A stretch of DNA of 64,000 bases from Bacteroidota bacterium (lineage in GTDB: Bacteria; Bacteroidota; Ignavibacteria; UBA10030; UBA6906). Positions 17,974-25,590 of the stretch are shown one piece after another. The notes below the pieces were generated by a model that saw nothing but the letters and a program-made list of their open reading frames with translations, was not told the origin of the DNA and made no database searches. The position numbers and the translations under genes are program-made. The DNA lies in contig JAUQWO010000077.1 in assembly GCA_030835135.1 (NCBI GenBank), positions 1-64,000 on the forward strand, given 5' to 3'. The first letter of the stretch is position 1, and each line of letters begins with the position of its first letter.

Positions 17974-19473
17974 ATGTTGCGGAACGTGTGTGCACTTGTT
18001 GCGATAGGACTTGCCGGGATGATTGCCGGTTGCAGCGGAAACACCGATACCAACCATACCGCGGCGCCCCGCGGAACATCTGTTACCCTCTATAGCAGTG
18101 CGACCGAACTCTTTATGGAATATCCGCCGCTTGTGGTCGGGACACAGGCCAAATTCCTTCTCCATTTTACTGACCTGAAGGACTTTAAGCCGGTGACGAA
18201 GGGATCGTTGACCGTCGAGTTTCGGACGCCGTCCGGAGAGGTTGTGCGGGTGGCGGAGAGCGAACCGGCAAGACCCGGCATTTATACTCCACTCGTGAAG
18301 TTCAATTCGCCAGGCACCTACGCGATGACCATGGATCTGAGCGGCCCGCAGGTGACGGACCACATCATCCTCGGAGATATCACCGTCGCAGGGTCGGCAG
18401 CTGAAGTCCCTCCCGCGAAGGAGGCAGTTGGGCCGGCGCCTATCACGTTCCTGAAAGAACAGCAGTGGAAGATCAGCTTTGCCACGGCCCCCGTGGTGAA
18501 GAGAAATCTTCATGCTTCCGTCAGCGCAACCGGGGAGATTCTGGCGAAGCCTGAACTCTTCGCGAACGTTGTGTCGCCGGTGGCGGGAATCCTCTTGCCC
18601 CGGAACAATACGGGGATCCCCAGCCCGGGTTCCTGGGTCAAGAAGGGAGATGTGCTCTACACAATCTCCCCCTCGGCCGATGCGAGCGCGAACTTCCACA
18701 GGGTGAGGAACGACTACTTTCTGGCAAAATCGGAGTTCGAACGGGTGGAGGGCATGTACGAGAAGAAGGCAGTTGCCCGGAAGCGGTACGACGAGGCCAG
18801 GTTCGATTTTGAATCAAAGCAGGCAAGCTTCACGGCTCTTGAGGATCAGATCAAGCTCACGAGCAGCGGCTATGCGATCGTTGCACCTATCGATGGGTTT
18901 GTGGAATCAATGTCGGTATCGTTGGGGAGTCAGATCTCCAGCGGGCAGGAACTCCTCTCCATCATCAACCCCCGACAGTTGATCCTGAAAGCAAATGTCC
19001 CGGCTAGCAAGTTCGAAGATGCTCACAATTCGACCGATGCGTCGTTCAGGATCGAGGGGTATGAAGCAGAACTCCGGATCAGTAGTCTCAACGGCAGAAA
19101 GGTCTCGGTGGGTTCAAGCCTGAGCGGGGAGAGCCGGTCGGTCCCTGTTTACTTCGAGTTCACCAATCCGCAGAACAAGGTGAAAGTGGGGATGTACGCT
19201 CAGGTCTCACTGGTAACAGGCTCCGGACAGGAAGCCCTCGCAATTCCGGAAAGCGCCATCGTGGATGAAGACGCTCTTCATACCGTGTATGTTCAGGTGG
19301 AAGGCGAGGCATTCGAGAAGCGGATCATCACGACGAAGCTCGCAGATGGGGGATTTGTTCAGGTCCTCCAGGGTCTGCGTGAAGGTGAAAGGGTCGTCAC
19401 CAGAGGTGCGTATCAGGTGCGGCTTGCGGCCCTTTCCCCGGAATCTGCAATCGGCCAAGGCCACGTCCACTAA
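17974..19473 (+). CDS. RND periplasmic adaptor, CzcB type, lipoprotein
   Basis: A 499-aa membrane fusion protein. The N terminus has a lipobox (GMIAGC, Cys at about 20), so it is probably anchored in the inner membrane. Residues about 30-150 form an extra beta-rich domain ahead of the usual barrel-sandwich (170-220 and 300-330), hairpin (240-290) and beta-barrel domains. Such N-terminal extensions in metal adaptors are thought to bind or sense the metal. ATG 17974 follows GAGGTGA. It joins CzcA-type pump and CzcC-type channel. Confidence 0.88.
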   Translation: MLRNVCALVAIGLAGMIAGCSGNTDTNHTAAPRGTSVTLYSSATELFMEYPPLVVGTQAKFLLHFTDLKDFKPVTKGSLTVEFRTPSGEVVRVAESEPARPGIYTPLVKFNSPGTYAMTMDLSGPQVTDHIILGDITVAGSAAEVPPAKEAVGPAPITFLKEQQWKISFATAPVVKRNLHASVSATGEILAKPELFANVVSPVAGILLPRNNTGIPSPGSWVKKGDVLYTISPSADASANFHRVRNDYFLAKSEFERVEGMYEKKAVARKRYDEARFDFESKQASFTALEDQIKLTSSGYAIVAPIDGFVESMSVSLGSQISSGQELLSIINPRQLILKANVPASKFEDAHNSTDASFRIEGYEAELRISSLNGRKVSVGSSLSGESRSVPVYFEFTNPQNKVKVGMYAQVSLVTGSGQEALAIPESAIVDEDALHTVYVQVEGEAFEKRIITTKLADGGFVQVLQGLREGERVVTRGAYQVRLAALSPESAIGQGHVH

Positions 19474-19491
19474 TCCCTCCAGGAGGAATTC

Positions 19492-22400
19492 ATGTTTGAC
19501 AGTCTTATGCAGTTTTCCCTGGAGAAGCGGCTGATCGTCCTTGTCATGGCCTTGCTGCTCCTGGTTGTCGGTACATTTACGGCGCTTCGGATGCCAGTCG
19601 ATGTGTTTCCGGATCTTACGGCCCCGACTGTGACAGTCATCACTGAGGCGCACGGAATGGCGGCGGAGGAGGTGGAAACACTTGTGACATTCCCCATAGA
19701 GTCCGCCGTCAATGGGGCAACAGACGTCCGGCGTGTCCGATCATCGAGTGCCGCCGGGATATCGATTGTGTGGGTGGAATTCGACTGGGGAACGGACATC
19801 TTTCTTGCCCGTCAGATCGTGAACGAAAAGATCCAGACGGTTGCGACGACCCTGCCGAAGGGCATAGACAACCCGGTGCTCGCGCCTATTTCATCGATCA
19901 TGGGCGAGATCATGTTGATCGGCCTGAGTATCGATCAGGAGAATAACCCGCGCGGGCTCAATGAGATGGATTTGCGGACCCTGGCCGACTTCGAAATACG
20001 GCGGCGATTGCTCTCCATCAGCGGTGTGTCTCAGGTCATCCCGATCGGCGGTGCCGTGAAACAATACCAGATCCTCATCTCACCGGAAAAACTCGCCTCC
20101 TATGGCATCGCGCTAAATGAGGTGATGAAAGCGGCCGAGGAATCGAACGAGAATTCTTCCGGCGGTTCCTATATGGATTCCGGAAGCGAGTATCTGATTC
20201 GGGGGATCGGACGTGTCCAGCGCATCGATGACATCAAGAACAGTGTTGTGGCAGTACGCGGCGGTGTACCTATTCTGATGCGCGATATCGCCGAAGTGCT
20301 GATCGGACCTTCTATCAAGATCGGCGACGGTTCAGTAGGAGCTAAGCCGGCAGTCATATTGACGGTACAAAAGCAACCTCAAACCAACACTCTCGAATTG
20401 ACCCGGAGAATTGAGAGATCGCTGGATGACATCAGGCAAACCCTCCCTCCCGGCGTGGTGATCGACTCAAACATCTTCAAGCAGGCCGATTTCATAACAG
20501 TGTCCATCGACAACGTCGTTGCCGGCTTACGTGACGGCGCCTTGCTCGTGGTGGTTGTCATTTTCCTGTTTCTTTGGAATGTCCGAACGACAATCATCTC
20601 TGTGCTTGCCATCCCGCTCTCCATCATCGTGACGATCATCGTTTTCGAGATTTTCGGCATCATGATCAACACCATGTCGCTGGGAGGCATCGCCATCGCG
20701 ATCGGCGCTCTCGTCGATGATGCCATTATATATGTCGAAAATGTCTACCGGCGCTTGCGGGAGAACGCACTCCGGCCAGATGCCGAGAGGCTTACGCCGA
20801 TCACCGTGATCTTCGCCGCTTCGAAGGAAATCCGGTCGCCGATGGTGAATGCAACGTTGATCATCATCATCGTATTCCTCCCGCTCTTCCTTCTGAGTGG
20901 TGTCGAAGGCAGGCTGCTACAACCCATGGGATTTGCGTATGTCATCTCCATCCTGGCGTCACTCCTGGTTGCCATGACGGTGACTCCTGTGTTGTCGTAC
21001 TACCTCCTCCCGTCCTCGATCGGAGTGAAGGCGCACGGAGAATCCTGGCTTGTCGCTCGGCTAAAGGTGCTCTATGAACGCACACTCACCTATGTCGTAC
21101 GCAAACCGGATACGGTCCTCTGGGCATCACTGGGGGTACTCATCCCCACACTGGCAGTGATGCCGTTTCTTGGACGTTCGTTTCTTCCGGAATTCAATGA
21201 AGGTTCCCTGACGTTGAGTCTGGTGACACTTCCCGGGACATCTCTTGAAGAATCGAATACCATCGGGAATCTGGCCGAATCCATCATCCTCTCACACCCT
21301 GAGGTGCGGTCTACGGCACGCCGTACGGGACGGGCAGAGCTTGATGAGCATGCACAGGGTGTCAATGGGGCAGAACTGGATGTTCGCTTTGAACTCAACG
21401 GCGGATCAAAAGATGAGTTCATCGGCCGGCTCCGGTCGTCACTTGCGGCACTTCCCGGAACGAACGTGACCATCGGTCAGCCCATCGGCCACAGGATCGA
21501 CCATATGCTTTCGGGCACGAGAGCTAATATTGCCGTAAAGGTCTTTGGTCCCGATCTCCAGAAGCTGCGCATGTATGCCCATCAGGTGAAGGCCGAGATG
21601 ACCAAGGTGGCCGGCGCAGTTGATGTTGCGGTTGATGAGGAAGCTGAGGTACCACAGACAAAGATAAAGTTTCTCCGGACATCCATGGCCCGGTACGGGA
21701 TCACGGTGGGCGAACTGGCGGAAGCCATCGATATCGCTTTCAATGGTGAGGCGGCGACGGAGATACGGGAGGGGCAGAACACGTTCGACCTCATTGTTCG
21801 TTTCAATGAGGCAAACCGTGGTGATATCCACAAGATCCGGGGTGCGCTCTTTGATACCCCGTCCGGGGCGAAGATCCCACTGTCACAACTCGCGGAAGTT
21901 GTAAACGAGAAGGGCCCGAACCGGATCAGCCGGGAGAACGTGCAACGCAAGACAGTGATCCAGGCGAACGTGACGGGTAGGGACCTCCGGAGCGTGGTGG
22001 ACGAAATGCGGGAGAACATCTCACGCAACATTACGTTCGACCAAGGCTATTATGTCGAGTACGGTGGGCAATTCGAGAGTGAACAATCCGCGACAAGAAT
22101 CATCTCTCTCGTCAGCATTGTCTCACTCGCTATCATCTTCCTGATCCTCTATTTCGAGTTCGGGTCTACGAAGCCTGCACTCATTGTTCTGATCAATCTC
22201 CCGCTTGCGCTCATCGGTGGAGTATGGTCGGTCTTCCTGACGGACGGGATCGTAAGCGTTGCATCACTCGTCGGGTTTGTCACGTTGTTTGGGATTGCCA
22301 TCAGGAACGGAATTCTCATGATTTCCCACTACCGGCATCTGCTGGATGAAGGGATGGAGTTCACGACGGCGGTGATCCGTGGCTCGCTCGAGCGACTCAG

Positions 22401-22602
22401 TCCCATCCTGATGACAGCCCTGACCGCGGGTCTGGCCCTAGTGCCTCTGGCCCTTGGCGGGGGGGAGCCGGGGAAGGAGATAGAATCTCCGATGGCAATC
22501 GTGATCCTCGGAGGTTTGTTAACCTCGACTGCGCTGAACATGATTGTCATCCCGGCGCTTTTCCTGCGATTCGGACATGAAGGCCACCGACGTCAGTCTT
22601 AA
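19492..22602 (+). CDS. heavy-metal RND efflux pump, CzcA family
   Basis: A 1036-aa inner-membrane proton-driven pump with 12 membrane segments and two large periplasmic loops. TM4 carries the paired aspartates of the proton relay (GALVDDAIIYVEN, Asp409 and Asp410). Family fit is to the CzcA/CusA (heavy-metal efflux) branch, though several loop residues look different from the E. coli CusA pattern and the metal cannot be stated. A consensus ribosome site (AGGAGG) precedes ATG 19492. It is the last gene of the operon. A fragment of a similar 3' end is found at 47612. Confidence 0.9.
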   Translation: MFDSLMQFSLEKRLIVLVMALLLLVVGTFTALRMPVDVFPDLTAPTVTVITEAHGMAAEEVETLVTFPIESAVNGATDVRRVRSSSAAGISIVWVEFDWGTDIFLARQIVNEKIQTVATTLPKGIDNPVLAPISSIMGEIMLIGLSIDQENNPRGLNEMDLRTLADFEIRRRLLSISGVSQVIPIGGAVKQYQILISPEKLASYGIALNEVMKAAEESNENSSGGSYMDSGSEYLIRGIGRVQRIDDIKNSVVAVRGGVPILMRDIAEVLIGPSIKIGDGSVGAKPAVILTVQKQPQTNTLELTRRIERSLDDIRQTLPPGVVIDSNIFKQADFITVSIDNVVAGLRDGALLVVVVIFLFLWNVRTTIISVLAIPLSIIVTIIVFEIFGIMINTMSLGGIAIAIGALVDDAIIYVENVYRRLRENALRPDAERLTPITVIFAASKEIRSPMVNATLIIIIVFLPLFLLSGVEGRLLQPMGFAYVISILASLLVAMTVTPVLSYYLLPSSIGVKAHGESWLVARLKVLYERTLTYVVRKPDTVLWASLGVLIPTLAVMPFLGRSFLPEFNEGSLTLSLVTLPGTSLEESNTIGNLAESIILSHPEVRSTARRTGRAELDEHAQGVNGAELDVRFELNGGSKDEFIGRLRSSLAALPGTNVTIGQPIGHRIDHMLSGTRANIAVKVFGPDLQKLRMYAHQVKAEMTKVAGAVDVAVDEEAEVPQTKIKFLRTSMARYGITVGELAEAIDIAFNGEAATEIREGQNTFDLIVRFNEANRGDIHKIRGALFDTPSGAKIPLSQLAEVVNEKGPNRISRENVQRKTVIQANVTGRDLRSVVDEMRENISRNITFDQGYYVEYGGQFESEQSATRIISLVSIVSLAIIFLILYFEFGSTKPALIVLINLPLALIGGVWSVFLTDGIVSVASLVGFVTLFGIAIRNGILMISHYRHLLDEGMEFTTAVIRGSLERLSPILMTALTAGLALVPLALGGGEPGKEIESPMAIVILGGLLTSTALNMIVIPALFLRFGHEGHRRQS

Positions 22603-22634
22603 GGGATGCGGTTGGCACTCAATGTGCACTCCAA

Positions 22635-22679
22635 GCTCCTGCGAGGAAGAATCGACTCGTAACATTCCCTCGCAGGAGC
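22635..22679. repeat. 12-bp inverted repeat after the metal-efflux operon
   Basis: GCTCCTGCGAGG (22635-22646) and CCTCGCAGGAGC (22668-22679) pair perfectly across a 21-nt loop, 33 bases after the pump stop. There is no U tract, so it may be an mRNA end hairpin rather than a classical terminator. Nothing else is seen between 22603 and 22801. Confidence 0.55.
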
Positions 22680-22801
22680 GCTGTCATTATTGCCCATTGC
22701 GACGATCGTCCTCGCGATCATGTGTCATGTGTTCCCGGTTGTCTGATGCTCGGAGATCCGCGTCCAACGACTAACTTCACGGTGGGGAACGCTTTTAGCT
22801 T

Positions 22802-23260
22802 CTACTGCATGAGACCTCGTTCGGCGAAGGAAGTGTATCCTTCGTGGGTGATGATGAGGTGATCGTGCACGGGGATCCCGAGGATCTTGCCGGCTTCCGT
22901 GAGCTGGCGCGTGATCTCGATATCCTCCGAGGAGGGCTCCGGATTCCCGGAGGGGTGATTGTGAGCCACGATGATCGAGGCCGCTCGTGCCACGATCGCG
23001 CCGTGAAACACCTCCCGCGGGTGGACGAGAGAGCTGTTCAGAGTCCCTTCCGATACCACCTCAAAGCCCGCAACGCTGTTCTTGGCCGAGAGCCAGAAGG
23101 TTACGAACCGTTCGCGGACCTGATCAACAAAGAGGGAGCGGTAGAGGCGGTGGACGTCATCGGGGGAGCGAAAGGTAGCGGTCCTGAGGAGTCGGATTTC
23201 GGGGAGGTCTTCGGTGGTTTCCTTGAACCGCCATACGACGGTTCGGAGGGCGTACTTCAT
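22802..23260 (-). CDS. RadC-like JAB/MPN+ domain protein
   Basis: A 152-aa protein consisting only of the RadC C-terminal domain. The metalloprotease-like signature is intact: HNHPSGNPEPSSED, with an upstream conserved Glu in FEVVSEGTL. Short RadC-like genes are common on genomic islands and prophages, where their role is unknown and a link to recombination is often assumed. I prefer ATG 23260 (MKYALRTVVW); a GTG at 23317 would add 19 residues. One copy of the element's 12-bp motif lies at 23320, directly upstream. Confidence 0.85.
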   Translation of the reverse strand: MKYALRTVVWRFKETTEDLPEIRLLRTATFRSPDDVHRLYRSLFVDQVRERFVTFWLSAKNSVAGFEVVSEGTLNSSLVHPREVFHGAIVARAASIIVAHNHPSGNPEPSSEDIEITRQLTEAGKILGIPVHDHLIITHEGYTSFAERGLMQ

Positions 23261-23415
23261 GCCCTGTGAGGACTGTGAGACATAGGGATTCCTTTCAATT
23301 GGGGGATTGCTGAGCACGCACGTGCGTCACCAAGGTACCTGCCATTAGTGGTCGCTTGCCGAGATTGACTCTAACGTTGGCAATGGGTACTCTGTGGTGA
23401 CGCCTCGGAGGGAGT

Positions 23416-23994
23416 ATGAAAGTAGCGGATAGCGGGATGCCGGATGAAGCGTACTGGAATAACCTGTTCAATATTCCCGCCATAATCGACTGGCTGGGGC
23501 TCCACACGGTTCCTGGTCCGATAGTCGAGGTGGGCTGTGGATATGGGACGTTCACTGTGCCGGTTGCGAAGGCAACGGAGTTCGACGTTCTCGCGTTCGA
23601 TATAGATGCGGAGATGATCACGGCCGCAGAGCGGAACGTGCGCGAAGCGCGACGTGCGAACGTCACGTTTTTTCAACGTGATGTGCTTTCAATCGGAACG
23701 GGATTGCCGGATTCAAGCGTGGGCATGGTACTGCTATTCAATATTTTGCATTTTCCCGAGAGGTGGATTCTGTTGGAAGAAGCGGCCCGGATCCTCGTAG
23801 ATTCCGGGGTCGTCGCGATCATCCACTGGCGCAAGGATATCGACACTCCGAGAGGGCCGCAGGTGAATCTCAGGCCCGATCAGGTGATAATTCTGAACTC
23901 AATCACCGGACTTGGATTGTCGGACACGGGCGACTGCAGGGTGTTGGAACCATATCATTGGGGAATCAAACTGCGGAAGGGTCGACTCTCATGA
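23416..23994 (+). CDS. class I SAM-dependent methyltransferase
   Basis: A 192-aa Rossmann-fold methyltransferase: motif I VEVGCGYGTFTVP (residues 38-50), acidic motif II FDIDAEM, motif post-I around FFQRDVLSIG, and a motif IV-like region LLFNILHFPE. A good ribosome site (GGAGGGAGT) precedes ATG 23416. The stop overlaps the next start (ATGA), so it is coupled to a DsrE-like gene. The substrate is unknown; arsenic, sulfur or small-molecule substrates are all possible in this metal-resistance setting. Confidence 0.82.
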   Translation: MKVADSGMPDEAYWNNLFNIPAIIDWLGLHTVPGPIVEVGCGYGTFTVPVAKATEFDVLAFDIDAEMITAAERNVREARRANVTFFQRDVLSIGTGLPDSSVGMVLLFNILHFPERWILLEEAARILVDSGVVAIIHWRKDIDTPRGPQVNLRPDQVIILNSITGLGLSDTGDCRVLEPYHWGIKLRKGRLS

Positions 23995-24311
23995 GGATCG
24001 GTATCATCATCGAAACGAACGAACCTGAGAAGGCTTGGAATGGTGTCCGGTTTGGAAACACTGCACTCAAGCACGGGCATGAAGTGAAGGTTTTCCTCAT
24101 GAGTGCCGGGGTGGAGATCGAGACCATCGCTCACCCAAAGTACAATGCAAAGCAACAGCTGGACGAGTTCATCGCGAACAACGGCCGGGTTCTTGCTTGT
24201 GGGACGTGCATCAAGTCCAGGAATCAGGAGGAGTCCGAGGTCTGTCCGATATCCACCATGGTGGATTGTCTGGACATGGTTACATGGTCAGATCGGGTAG
24301 TCACCTTCTAA
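23991..24311 (+). CDS. DsrE/DsrF-like small protein
   Basis: A 106-aa protein with the DsrE-like alpha/beta fold pattern (MRIGIIIETNEPEKAWNGVR..., then HEVKVFLMSAGVE). It has a CGTC redox-type pair at Cys70 and Cys73, and further cysteines at 85 and 93. DsrE-fold proteins bind sulfur as persulfides. ATG 23991 overlaps the methyltransferase stop. The pair is probably one functional unit. Sulfur or metal(loid) handling is plausible but not proven. Confidence 0.75.
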   Translation: MRIGIIIETNEPEKAWNGVRFGNTALKHGHEVKVFLMSAGVEIETIAHPKYNAKQQLDEFIANNGRVLACGTCIKSRNQEESEVCPISTMVDCLDMVTWSDRVVTF

Positions 24312-24634
24312 TTCGGCGTTTGAGGGGTGGGGGAGCGTGCGCTTCCTGTTGAAGTTTATTCCGTCCAGAATCGCGTTCCCTCTGTCACCCCATTCCGTTC
24401 CGGTTCACGGCCTTTGTCGCAACAACCCTTGTCGCACTCTACAGAAGATTGACATTGGCGATGTCGCTGGGTATCTTTCCATCGGGGATTCTCACACATC
24501 CTACCAAATCGATCGGGGCAACCCACAGGGGAGGTCCAAAAATCTACCTCGCTTTTCATTCTTGAACCAGCCGTTGGCTCGTGCGACTGCCGATTAGGCG
24601 GGAGCATGCTGCACGGCAACATCATGGACGCACT
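24312..24634. other. 323-bp intergenic stretch
   Basis: I see no convincing gene, hairpin or promoter here. Short open frames on both strands lack ribosome sites and do not resemble proteins I know. Confidence 0.6.
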
Positions 24635-25534
24635 ATGAGTGAAAAGAATACATCAGCTCCGTCTTGGGTCCTCGGAACAAAGGTAATCTATGCGGGCCTG
24701 ACAATCCTCCGCGAGAATGGGAAGGAACTCCCTATGCGGGAATTGCTCGCCAAGATTGAGAAGAAAGTGACCCTTGATGAGTGGGCAAAGGAACGGTACG
24801 AAACCTCCGGCTATGTCCGCTGGGAATCGCTCTTCCATTTTTTCAGCATAGATTGTGTGAAGGCCGGCTTTGTCGTCAAGAAGCGGGGAGTCTGGTATCT
24901 CACTCCGGAGGGCGAAGAGGCTCTCAAGCTTGGTCCGGAGGGATTGCTTTCAAAGGCTCGCGAAGCATACAAGAAGTGGAGACTCGAAAACCCTGTAACT
25001 CGCGACGGTCCCAAGGAGGAAGCCGAAGAAGAAGAGCCGGAGACGATGCCGTCCTATGACGATGTTGAGCAGAAGGCGATCGAAGGCCTCCAGCAGTATA
25101 TCAATGCAAAGAACCCGTATGAGTTCCAGGATCTATTTGCAGCGTTGCTTCGGGGAATGAAGTACTACACTCCCTTTGTCGCCCCAAAGGGGAAGGATGG
25201 TGGGGTGGACATCGTGGCTTACCGAGATCCTATCGGGACGGAAACGCCGCGGATCCAGGTACAAATCAAACACCGCGAATCCTCTGCGAACGTCCAGGAA
25301 GTTCGGCAGCTTATGGGTCTGCTGCAGAAGGAAGGTGATGTCGGAATCTTTGTCTCAACAGGCGGATTTACTCCCGATGCCAGGTCCGCAGCACGCGGGT
25401 CCCATGTTCACGTCGAATTGATTGACTTGAACCGATTCATAAGTCTCTGGCAAGAGTTCTACGGCCAAATGAAGGAGGAAGACAAGGCCCTTCTACCTTT
25501 GAGGCCGATCTACTTCCTCGCATCAACAGAGTGA
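24635..25534 (+). CDS. Mrr-type restriction endonuclease
   Basis: A 299-aa protein with an N-terminal winged-helix Mrr_N domain (about 10-105) and a C-terminal Mrr catalytic domain of the PD-(D/E)xK superfamily. The core is GGVDIVAY (Asp192) followed by QIK (Gln210, Lys212). Such enzymes typically cut methylated foreign DNA. An acidic, low-complexity linker (KEEAEEEEPE) joins the domains. ATG 24635 has a weak ribosome site. It stands 56 bases before a type IIG enzyme, so the two may be co-transcribed and form a small defence island. Confidence 0.88.
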   Translation: MSEKNTSAPSWVLGTKVIYAGLTILRENGKELPMRELLAKIEKKVTLDEWAKERYETSGYVRWESLFHFFSIDCVKAGFVVKKRGVWYLTPEGEEALKLGPEGLLSKAREAYKKWRLENPVTRDGPKEEAEEEEPETMPSYDDVEQKAIEGLQQYINAKNPYEFQDLFAALLRGMKYYTPFVAPKGKDGGVDIVAYRDPIGTETPRIQVQIKHRESSANVQEVRQLMGLLQKEGDVGIFVSTGGFTPDARSAARGSHVHVELIDLNRFISLWQEFYGQMKEEDKALLPLRPIYFLASTE

Positions 25535-25590
25535 CCGGTTCCTTCGATCCTTGAGTCCGGGTTTATTCCAAATTCTCGTGACTGAATTCA

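Noticed and set aside
24337..24625. Short open frames on both strands before the Mrr gene
   Set aside because: No ribosome site, no family likeness, and both strands are open equally, as expected by chance in GC-rich DNA.
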